Part shown: piece by piece, positions 1-5,625 of the stretch
How the letters are laid out: each line of letters opens with the position of its first letter
Numbering within the stretch: the stretch's first letter is position 1
DNA from: Flavobacteriales bacterium UBA5422
GTDB lineage: Bacteria; Bacteroidota; Bacteroidia; Flavobacteriales_D; Crocinitomicaceae
DNA length: 11,435 nucleotides
Direction of reading: 5' to 3'
NCBI GenBank assembly: GCA_002409405.1
Contig: DHNG01000006.1
Span: 94,434 to 105,868, forward strand
Position numbers and translations under genes: made by a program
Notes under the pieces: model-generated
What the model was told of the DNA's origin: nothing
The model's database searches: none
Seen by the model: the letters and a program-made list of their open reading frames with translations, nothing else

Positions 1-311
1 ACCAAGTGAAAAAAGGAACGAAAGCAGAATATGCCTGGAATGAAGACCAACGTGACCTTTTAATTGCACAGTTGAAAGGGAATGGCGCAGATTCTTCCGT
101 AAACGTTCAGCGATACAAAGGTTTGGGAGAGATGAATGCAGAGCAGTTGTGGGATACAACTATGAATCCGGAAGGAAGAACACTCCGTCAGGTAACCATC
201 GAAAACGCAGCAGAAGCTGATCAGATTTTCTCTATGTTGATGGGAGATGATGTACCACCTCGTCGGGAATTCATTGAGAAGAATGCAAAATATGCGAAAA
301 TTGACGTATAA
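1..311 (+). CDS. gyrB: DNA gyrase subunit B, C-terminal end (partial)
   Basis: This is the 3' end of the gyrase B subunit, the ATPase and Toprim part of the A2B2 enzyme that introduces negative supercoils into DNA. The frame is open from the left edge (first full codon at position 3), so the gene begins outside the window; the GTG at position 6 is an internal valine. The visible ~102 residues include the hallmark QRYKGLGEMNAEQLW of the type IIA topoisomerase B subunit, then WDTTMNPEGRTL, and the C-terminus FIEKNAKYAKIDV. This ending is typical of GyrB; ParE, the paralogue, shares the QRYKGLGEMN region but usually not this ending, so GyrB is preferred. A strong hairpin with a T-run follows 15 nt after the stop, so transcription probably ends here. 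Confidence 0.95.
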   Translation, partial: QVKKGTKAEYAWNEDQRDLLIAQLKGNGADSSVNVQRYKGLGEMNAEQLWDTTMNPEGRTLRQVTIENAAEADQIFSMLMGDDVPPRREFIEKNAKYAKIDV

Positions 312-326
312 TTAATTGATATCGAA

Positions 327-357
327 AACGCTCACAGAAATGTGGGCGTTTTTTTTT
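327..357 (+). terminator. Rho-independent terminator after gyrB
   Basis: A 9-bp stem (AACGCTCAC / GTGGGCGTT, one G-T pair) with a 6-nt loop is followed directly by a run of nine T residues. It lies 15 nt downstream of the gyrB stop codon and points the same way. This is the clearest intrinsic terminator in the window. Confidence 0.9.
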
Positions 358-402
358 GCCTACAAAAATCGACTAAGTCCTTACTGATTCCGCGATAAAC
401 TG

Positions 403-410
403 TATATTTA
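403..410 (+). promoter_or_regulatory. Possible -7 box of the pfkA promoter
   Basis: TATATTTA matches the Bacteroidota -7 consensus TAnnTTTG at all but the last base. A TTA at 381-383 lies 19 nt upstream, where a -33 TTG would be expected. The box ends only 5 nt before the first ATG of pfkA (416). A transcript starting at the usual distance would begin at or just after that ATG, which favours the second ATG at 422 or a leaderless message. Weak evidence overall. Confidence 0.35.
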
Positions 411-415
411 GGTAT

Positions 416-1396
416 ATGAAGATGAAAAAAATAGCTGTTTTAACTTCCGGAGGTGACGCTCCGGGGATGAATGCATGTATCCGTGCGATTGTTAAAGCTT
501 CCCTGCATTTTGAATTGGAGTGTATCGGAATCTACGATGGGTTCCAGGGATTAATTGATCGGAAGAGTTGCTCGTTGGACTATGCAGATGTCAATAATGT
601 TATTCAACGGGGAGGGACAATACTGGGGACAGCACGTAGTCAGGAATTCCGCACGGAAGAAGGACGGGAAAAAGCAATCAATTATTTAAAAGAATTGGAC
701 GTAGACGGATTGATCGTAATTGGTGGTGACGGTTCATTTACCGGCGCAAAAATACTTGGAGACGAATATGATTTGCCAATCATCGGGATTCCGGGAACAA
801 TCGACAATGACATTTACGGAACGGATCATACCATCGGTTATGACACTGCATTGAACACCGTTGTAGATGCCGTAGATAAAATACGTGATACGGCCAGCAG
901 CCACCACCGGGTATTTTTTGTAGAGGTGATGGGACGTGATTCCGGCTTCATCGCCTTGAATGCAGCAATCGCATCCGGTGCGGAATCCGTGTTGATTCCG
1001 GAAGAGTTGACAGACATTCCCAAGCTTGCGGAAAGCATCAAAACACAAAATAAAGGGAAAAGAGGTTCAATTATCATCATTGCAGAAGGTGACGATGCAG
1101 GTGATGCTGTTACAATCATGAATAAAGTAAAACCCTACCTTCCCGATTACGACCTGAGATGTACCATCCTCGGACACATACAACGAGGTGGAAATCCATC
1201 CGCTTATGATCGGATTATTGCAACTCGAATGGGAGCAAAATCAGTGGAACTTCTACTGGAAGGAGTAACTAATAAAATGGTAGGGATGCAGGGAGATGCA
1301 CTTGTGATCGGAAGTATTGAGGATGGAATAAAAAAGGAAAGTTCACCTGATTTATCAAAACTTGAGTTACTGGAACAACTGAGAACAAAAAAATAA
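416..1396 (+). CDS. pfkA: ATP-dependent 6-phosphofructokinase
   Basis: The 326-residue protein catalyses the committed glycolytic step, fructose 6-phosphate + ATP to fructose 1,6-bisphosphate, in the cytoplasm. Length and motifs fit the short bacterial PfkA family throughout: LTSGGDAPGMN at 10-19, GGDGSFTGA at 103-111, GIPGTIDND at 124-132 with the catalytic base D130, HHR at 163-165, MGRDSG at 172-177 and HIQRGG at 254-259. Glycine after the GGD aspartate (G106) points to ATP rather than pyrophosphate as donor. Two in-frame starts exist: ATG 416 (MKMKKIAVL) and ATG 422 (MKKIAVL). The second aligns better with E. coli PfkA (MIKKIGVL) and leaves more room after the putative -7 box. The longer form is given here. 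It is followed by tsaE on the same strand, but tsaE has its own -7 box. Confidence 0.96.
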   Translation: MKMKKIAVLTSGGDAPGMNACIRAIVKASLHFELECIGIYDGFQGLIDRKSCSLDYADVNNVIQRGGTILGTARSQEFRTEEGREKAINYLKELDVDGLIVIGGDGSFTGAKILGDEYDLPIIGIPGTIDNDIYGTDHTIGYDTALNTVVDAVDKIRDTASSHHRVFFVEVMGRDSGFIALNAAIASGAESVLIPEELTDIPKLAESIKTQNKGKRGSIIIIAEGDDAGDAVTIMNKVKPYLPDYDLRCTILGHIQRGGNPSAYDRIIATRMGAKSVELLLEGVTNKMVGMQGDALVIGSIEDGIKKESSPDLSKLELLEQLRTKK

Positions 1397-1399
1397 ATC

Positions 1400-1407
1400 T
1401 AATTTTG
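1400..1407 (+). promoter_or_regulatory. -7 box of the tsaE promoter
   Basis: TAATTTTG is a perfect match to the Bacteroidota -7 consensus TAnnTTTG and begins 3 nt after the pfkA stop. No TTG is seen at the expected -33 spacing. A transcript from here would start around 1413, almost on top of the upstream ATG at 1413, and would give the preferred start at 1464 a leader of about 50 nt. Confidence 0.55.
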
Positions 1408-1463
1408 CACCAATGATATGTCATCGGCAAGTTCGCACGCGCCGTGACTTTGTAAACAGAAAC

Positions 1464-1880
1464 ATGCAGTACCTTCTTCCTGATCTCAATAGTATCCCCA
1501 AAGTAGCATCTCAATTCCTGACGGATTTCGGACACCGGAAAATTTTCGCGTTCGAAGCAGCAATGGGAACGGGGAAAACAACATTTATTCTCGGCCTCTT
1601 ACGCGCCATGGGAATCGAACATCCTGAAGGGTCTCCGACCTATTCACTTGTAAATAGTTACGAAAGCCCGATGTATGGAAAGGTGTATCATTTTGATTTG
1701 TACAGGATTGAAGATGAACAGGAAGCATACGATATCGGGATTGAAGAAATGCTATATGGAAATACAGCATACTGTTTCATTGAATGGGCCGGAAATGTAA
1801 AAAATCTGCTCCCGTTGAATACGGTGGTTGTCAACATGAGCATCAATGAAGAGGGCGAACGGTTAATTGGTGTAGAATAA
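1464..1880 (+). CDS. tsaE: tRNA t6A37 threonylcarbamoyltransferase complex ATPase TsaE
   Basis: TsaE (formerly YjeE) is a small P-loop ATPase that works with TsaB and TsaD to put the threonylcarbamoyl group on A37 of ANN-decoding tRNAs. From ATG 1464 the product is 138 residues, typical for the family. It carries a P-loop AAMGTGKTT, then SPTYSLVNSY, YHFDLYRI and FIEWAGN, all in family order. The usual first P-loop glycine (GxxGxGKT) is alanine here (AAMGTGKT). An in-frame ATG at 1413 would add 17 basic residues (MICHRQVRTRRDF...). It lies 5 nt after a perfect -7 box, so that ATG would be at the transcription start. Start 1464 places the P-loop near residue 32, as in E. coli TsaE, and is preferred. 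No tsaB or tsaD is in the window. Confidence 0.9.
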   Translation: MQYLLPDLNSIPKVASQFLTDFGHRKIFAFEAAMGTGKTTFILGLLRAMGIEHPEGSPTYSLVNSYESPMYGKVYHFDLYRIEDEQEAYDIGIEEMLYGNTAYCFIEWAGNVKNLLPLNTVVVNMSINEEGERLIGVE

Positions 1881-2041
1881 TCGGAAACTCCCTTCTATTG
1901 ACCGTTATCTAATAATTAACATCCTTAACGTACTCGCATTCATTTCATTCATTGAAAAATAATCCAATTTTACTGTTTTCACCCGACGATTATTTCTTTC
2001 AGGCTTAACTTCTCTTTAATCTGAATCGCTTGCAGAGTCGC

Positions 2042-2049
2042 TACTTTTG
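2042..2049 (+). promoter_or_regulatory. -7 box of the PstS-like gene promoter
   Basis: TACTTTTG is a perfect match to TAnnTTTG, 23 nt before the ATG at 2073. No convincing TTG lies at the -33 distance. The gap 1881-2072 holds nothing else I can recognise: no hairpin for tsaE and no small ORF with a clear start. Confidence 0.55.
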
Positions 2050-2072
2050 TCGCGTCAAATTAAGGATTTATT

Positions 2073-2981
2073 ATGAAAAATATCATTGGAATTTTAACAA
2101 TAAGCCTACTACTCGCAGCGTGCCGGAAATCTTCAGAGAAAACAGACAACTACATTATCAAAGGCTCAGATTCAGAATTGGAGTTGATCCGCATCTTAGC
2201 AACCAAATTTGAAGAAGAATACCCGAAAACAAGTTTATCCATATCAGGAGGAGGTTCTGCTTATGGATTACAGGAACTCATCAAGGGAACTGTTGACGCA
2301 GCCAATTCTTCCCGTATTATTACACAGGAAGAGTTAGCTCTTGCACAGGAAAAAGGAATCAATCCCGTTCCCATTATTGTAGCAACAGACGCTGTAGCGA
2401 TCATTACCAACCCGAAATTAAAAATGGACAGCTTATCTGTTTTTCAGGTGCGGGATATTTTGAGTGGTACGATTACCAACTGGAATGAAATTGGTGGTCC
2501 GGATCAGCGGATAACTGTCTATGGACGTGATCATTCTTCCGGTACCCGTGAGTTTTTGAAAAAAACTGTTCTAAAATCTAATTTTGCAACCAATTCAAAA
2601 GAATTAAAAACATCCAAAGAGGTAATTGAATCGGTAAAGAAAGACATCGGAGGAATTGGCTATGTAAGTGTTGGTACATTAATGGGAGAAAACCACAAAC
2701 CGAATGGCGAAGTATGGGCAACGTATTTATACCTGGAAGACAATCGGGCAGTATCTCCTTATGAATTCAAATCGGTAGAGTCCGGAGACTACCCACTAAA
2801 ACGGCCTTTATTTCAATATTTTAACGGATGGCCAACAGGAGATTTATTGAAATACGTAGAATTTGAACTTTCCGAAAAAGGACAAGCAATCATTCGGGAA
2901 AACGGTTACTTCCCGATTACACATTTCCATGAACAATTGAATGAAATGAGCAAGAAAGAAGCATTGAAAAAAAAACAATAA
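2073..2981 (+). CDS. PstS-family phosphate-type solute-binding lipoprotein
   Basis: The 302-residue protein is predicted to be a lipoprotein facing the periplasm. Residues 1-16 form a short hydrophobic signal ending in the lipobox LAAC, with lipidated Cys17. The mature part reads as a PstS-type periplasmic binding protein (PBP_like_2 group): KGSDSE at 30-35 (first anion-binding loop), SGGGSAYG at 58-65, ANSSR at 77-81, TNWNEIGG at 135-142 and GRDHSSGTREF at 151-161, the loop that contacts the phosphate group in this fold. Family members bind phosphate for the PstCAB importer. No pstC, pstA, pstB or phoU lies nearby: tsaE is upstream with its own promoter, and fabG converges from downstream. 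It may supply a transporter encoded elsewhere or bind another anion. The ligand is inferred from family only. Confidence 0.85.
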   Translation: MKNIIGILTISLLLAACRKSSEKTDNYIIKGSDSELELIRILATKFEEEYPKTSLSISGGGSAYGLQELIKGTVDAANSSRIITQEELALAQEKGINPVPIIVATDAVAIITNPKLKMDSLSVFQVRDILSGTITNWNEIGGPDQRITVYGRDHSSGTREFLKKTVLKSNFATNSKELKTSKEVIESVKKDIGGIGYVSVGTLMGENHKPNGEVWATYLYLEDNRAVSPYEFKSVESGDYPLKRPLFQYFNGWPTGDLLKYVEFELSEKGQAIIRENGYFPITHFHEQLNEMSKKEALKKKQ

Positions 2982-3100
2982 CGATGTACCTATTGAAAGG
3001 ATATGGAGATCAATAAAACACAATCCCATTGGGGTATCAGGTCATTTTTGCTAGTTGTTCAATAGCTGTCAGTTGTATTTATGATCCGTATTCAGGAAAT

Positions 3101-3133
3101 ATAAAAGCCGGATAACATGACATTATCCGGCTT
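3101..3133 (-). terminator. Intrinsic terminator of fabG
   Basis: A perfect 11-bp stem, AAGCCGGATAA (3105-3115) and TTATCCGGCTT (3123-3133), has a 7-nt loop. Read on the minus strand it lies 25 nt after the fabG stop and is followed by TTTTAT. On the plus strand only A residues follow, so it mainly serves fabG. The rest of the gap 2982-3158 shows nothing else convincing. Confidence 0.75.
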
Positions 3134-3158
3134 AAAAAATAGCTTACAGTAACGGTTT

Positions 3159-3905
3159 TTACATCAACATTCCACCGCACACATTAATCGTTTGTCCGGT
3201 AATATAAGTTGACATATCCGAACCAAGAAAAACCACCAGGTTGGAGACATCTTCCGGCTTCCCTCCTCTTCTCAGCGGAATAGAACTTCTCCATTCATCT
3301 ACCACTTTCGGATCCAACACTTCTGTCATTTCTGTTTCAATGAATCCCGGAGCAATTGCATTGCAACGAATGTTTCGCGATCCCAATTCCTGAGCCACTG
3401 ACTTTGTGAATCCGATCAATCCGGCTTTCGAAGCAGCATAATTTGCTTGCCCTGCATTTCCACTCACTCCGACAACTGAAGACATATTAATGATTGACCC
3501 TGATTTTGCTTTCAACATTGGTCGTTGAACTGCTTTTGTCAGGTTGAATGCCGATTTCAAGTTTGTATTAATGACTTCGTCCCATTGTTCTTCTGTCATT
3601 CGCATCAGCAGTGTATCACGTGTAATTCCGGCATTGTTGACCAACACGTCAATTGTTCCGAACGCAGCAACCACATCATCCACCAGTTTTTGAGCTTCGT
3701 CAAATTTAGCAGCATCGGATTTAAAGCCTTTTACTTCCCCTCCGTCTTTTGCCAGTTCTGCCTCCAATGCTTTCGCTTTTTCTTCTGATGACAAATAAGT
3801 AAATGCAACTTTAGCTCCGTGCTTTACACATTCCTCTGCAATCGACTTACCGATTCCACGAGATGCTCCCGTGATCAAAACAACTTTGTCTTGTAATAAT
3901 TTCAT
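3159..3905 (-). CDS. fabG: 3-oxoacyl-[acyl-carrier-protein] reductase FabG
   Basis: The 248-residue cytoplasmic short-chain dehydrogenase reduces 3-oxoacyl-ACP to 3-hydroxyacyl-ACP with NADPH in type II fatty acid synthesis. Visible elements are the Rossmann glycine motif TGASRGIG at 12-19, NNAG at 90-93, and the catalytic set S143, Y156, K160 (from INMSSVVG and YAASK). Also present are CNAIAPGFIETEMT at 181-194 and the C-terminal YITGQTINVCGGMLM. Length and C-terminus match FabG well, although short-chain dehydrogenases are numerous and a paralogue with another substrate cannot be excluded. It stands alone, without acpP, fabD or fabF beside it. A perfect -7 box lies upstream and a terminator hairpin downstream, so it is probably a single-gene transcript. 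Confidence 0.92.
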   Translation of the reverse strand: MKLLQDKVVLITGASRGIGKSIAEECVKHGAKVAFTYLSSEEKAKALEAELAKDGGEVKGFKSDAAKFDEAQKLVDDVVAAFGTIDVLVNNAGITRDTLLMRMTEEQWDEVINTNLKSAFNLTKAVQRPMLKAKSGSIINMSSVVGVSGNAGQANYAASKAGLIGFTKSVAQELGSRNIRCNAIAPGFIETEMTEVLDPKVVDEWRSSIPLRRGGKPEDVSNLVVFLGSDMSTYITGQTINVCGGMLM

Positions 3906-3924
3906 CTTGTTTATTTTCTATATT

Positions 3925-3932
3925 CAAAAATA
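3925..3932 (-). promoter_or_regulatory. -7 box of the fabG promoter
   Basis: On the minus strand this reads TATTTTTG, a perfect TAnnTTTG match, with 19 nt between it and the fabG ATG. No clear TTG is seen at the -33 spacing. Confidence 0.55.
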
Positions 3933-4024
3933 GACAAAAAGATTAACTAACGGTGAATAAGCAATCTATTTTATAAACAAAAAACGCGTTAAAAGGAATT
4001 ATTGAAGAGAATCTAAAAGTAAAT

Positions 4025-4071
4025 TATAATCCGCCAAAATTGTATTAAAATTATAATTTTGGCGGATTATA
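4025..4071. repeat. Palindrome on the 3' side of the AAA+ ATPase gene (IR-L)
   Basis: Perfect 17-bp arms TATAATCCGCCAAAATT (4025-4041) and AATTTTGGCGGATTATA (4055-4071) are separated by 13 nt. The right arm ends exactly where the ATPase stop codon (4072-4074, minus strand) begins. The core TCCGCCAAAA-N17-TTTTGGCGGA is repeated with identical spacing on the other side of the gene (5492-5528). Bases 4022-4040 match 5484-5502 at 18 of 19 positions. It could act as a transcript-end hairpin, a protein-binding site or an element end. There is no good T-run, so it is not a classic terminator. Confidence 0.9.
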
Positions 4072-5478
4072 TCAATCATTAAACAAGCTATCTATTTTTA
4101 ATTCATTCTGAACCAGCTCCCGACTGTATTCATTTTCTTTTATTCCGTAGGAAGTAACCATCGTCAGGAAAATATTTTTTCGCGTCCCTGTTTCCTGTTG
4201 AAATTCATGCAGTTTGTTTTTCAAATTGTGATAGGACTTCTTGTCAATGGTATAATCGGTGTTGTAAAACTTCATTTCACAAATTGTAATGATGTTATCA
4301 TCTCTGTCAATGAGTAAATCAATCTGAGCATGTTGATTGAACCAACTGCTGTTCAGTGAATAAATCGCGTCAATTCGAAGTGATCTTTTCAACTGGTAAA
4401 TGTGCTTCAAACAAAGATTTTCAAAACTAAATCCTGACCAGGAGTTATACGACTGACTTTTAAATAAACGTTGCCAGGTACCCGGGCCGTTTCCTTTGTG
4501 TTGCTGAATAAATTTCAGGTAAAACCGGGAGTATTCATCTGATAAACGATACAGTGTCAGTTGTTTTTTATTTTTATAAAAAGGAGATTCACTCACAAAT
4601 CCGGACTCAATAAGCTCTATTAGTTTCCATGAAAAATCACCTCCCCCGGAAATACCGCTCCGATCAAGTAATTCCTGACGGGTAATTCCTTTATTAACAC
4701 CAGCCAGTGTTTTGATGAGTAAAATGTACTTTTCAGAATTGTCAAAAAGTGAACGAAACAATCGGTCAAACTCATCGATTAAGATACCATCTTTTTCAAA
4801 ACACAACCGATCAATATTCTGTGCGACACTTTCTCCTTTTTTTAATTTATCCAGGTAATGCGGAACGCCCCCAATGGCCATGTACAATTGAACAACATCA
4901 TAGTTGGTGTAACGAATCCCTTTGTGTTTTAAAAACAAATCTGTTTCAGATAGATTAAATGGTAACAACCGTATTTTTTGTGTGATCCGATTGTGTAAAC
5001 CTCCTTTGTTATTAACGATCTTGTGAACCATATAAGAAGCAGCTGACCCGCAAATGACCACAACCAAATCGTTCCGTTTGGTACAGTAATGATTCCAGAA
5101 ATTCTCAAAAGCCATTAAAAAAATGGACCGCGCTGTAGCCATCCATGGAAACTCATCAATGAAAAGCACCTTCTTTTTTTTGGATCTCAAACGGTCTATT
5201 TTCTTTTCCAATCGTTCAAATGCCTCCAACCAGCTTGTTGGCAGTGATTCATCAATAGCATCCGATAATGATTTTGTGAAATTGTACAACTGTTCTTTCA
5301 TTGACCCGTTGAACAATCCCGTCACCTCAAAAACAAGGTCTTTCCGGTAACATTCCCGAATGAGGAAAGTCTTCCCTACCCTTCTTCTGCCATACACAGC
5401 AATCAACTCAGACTGACTACTCTCAAGCGCATTCAGAAGTAACTCCCGTTCCTTTTTTCGACCGATTATTTGTGACAT
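4072..5478 (-). CDS. Archaeal-type AAA+ ATPase with DUF234-like PD-(D/E)XK region
   Basis: From ATG 5478 the protein has 468 residues. The N-terminal half is a P-loop ATPase of the archaeal ATPase_2/STAND-like type. It shows a GRKKE start, Walker A GRRRVGKT at 30-37, Walker B VLFIDE at 104-109 followed by FPWM, a sensor strand VVICGSAASYM at 140-150, and IGGVPHYLDKL at 202-212. A winged-helix-like stretch (ITRQELLDRSGIS, 265-277) follows. The C-terminal part fits DUF234: FSFENLC with E353, then QIDLLID with D387 and EMKF with E401 and K403, a possible PD-(D/E)XK nuclease site. The cellular role of this family is unsettled. The TTG at 5499 would add 7 residues but lies inside the flanking palindrome, so ATG 5478 is preferred. 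Nearly matching palindromes enclose the gene, which suggests a one-gene mobile cassette. Confidence 0.85.
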   Translation of the reverse strand: MSQIIGRKKERELLLNALESSQSELIAVYGRRRVGKTFLIRECYRKDLVFEVTGLFNGSMKEQLYNFTKSLSDAIDESLPTSWLEAFERLEKKIDRLRSKKKKVLFIDEFPWMATARSIFLMAFENFWNHYCTKRNDLVVVICGSAASYMVHKIVNNKGGLHNRITQKIRLLPFNLSETDLFLKHKGIRYTNYDVVQLYMAIGGVPHYLDKLKKGESVAQNIDRLCFEKDGILIDEFDRLFRSLFDNSEKYILLIKTLAGVNKGITRQELLDRSGISGGGDFSWKLIELIESGFVSESPFYKNKKQLTLYRLSDEYSRFYLKFIQQHKGNGPGTWQRLFKSQSYNSWSGFSFENLCLKHIYQLKRSLRIDAIYSLNSSWFNQHAQIDLLIDRDDNIITICEMKFYNTDYTIDKKSYHNLKNKLHEFQQETGTRKNIFLTMVTSYGIKENEYSRELVQNELKIDSLFND

Positions 5479-5484
5479 ACCAGA

Positions 5485-5535
5485 ATTATATTCCGCCAAA
5501 ATAAATAAAAAAATAGATTTTTGGCGGAATATAAT
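5485..5535. repeat. Palindrome on the 5' side of the AAA+ ATPase gene (IR-R)
   Basis: Perfect 17-bp arms ATTATATTCCGCCAAAA (5485-5501) and TTTTGGCGGAATATAAT (5519-5535) are separated by 17 nt. It shares core sequence and core spacing with the palindrome at 4025-4071. Six nt separate it from the preferred ATPase start. On the minus strand the gene-proximal arm includes TTATTTTG (5504-5497), one base off the TAnnTTTG -7 box and 18 nt before the ATG. The palindrome may therefore overlap the promoter of the gene and serve as an operator as well as an element end. Confidence 0.9.
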
Positions 5536-5576
5536 CTAAAAATTAAACACTGTTAGTACTGACCTGAATCAAATTG

Positions 5577-5607
5577 TTGCTTGTTCATCTATTTTTCTTT
5601 AATTTAG
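5577..5607 (+). promoter_or_regulatory. Promoter of the hexosaminidase-cutC operon
   Basis: TTG (5577-5579) and TAATTTAG (5600-5607) are 20 nt apart. They match the Bacteroidota -33/-7 pair TTG-N19/20-TAnnTTTG with one mismatch in the -7 box. The box ends 18 nt before the ATG at 5626. It is the only -33/-7 pair in the window with a good TTG at correct spacing. Confidence 0.5.
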
Positions 5608-5625
5608 TACGAATCTTTAAGAAAA

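Larger units (their letters stand above)
4010..5541. mobile_element. Putative palindrome-bounded ATPase cassette
   Basis: The proposed unit is the ATPase gene, the palindromes on both sides, and a 9-bp direct repeat AATCTAAAA at the outer edges (4010-4018 and 5533-5541) that could be a target-site duplication. It sits between two host genes with apparently complete promoters and interrupts no recognisable ORF. No transposase, integrase or tyrosine recombinase is present. If mobile, it would depend on its own ATPase/nuclease-like protein or on help in trans. The palindromes are directly seen; mobility is inferred. The right direct repeat overlaps the palindrome arm by 3 nt, which weakens the duplication reading. 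Confidence 0.45.

Noticed and set aside
734..1119. Minus-strand ORFs opposite pfkA
   Set aside because: They lie antisense to conserved catalytic motifs of pfkA and their translations look like no known family; shadow frames.
1413..1463. N-terminal extension of tsaE from ATG 1413
   Set aside because: The family starts near residue 1 of the 1464 form, and 1413 falls about where transcription would begin. Kept only as an alternative.
3025..3033. CCC-ATT-GGG hairpin as terminator of the PstS-like gene
   Set aside because: The stem is only 3 bp with a 3-nt loop and no T-run.
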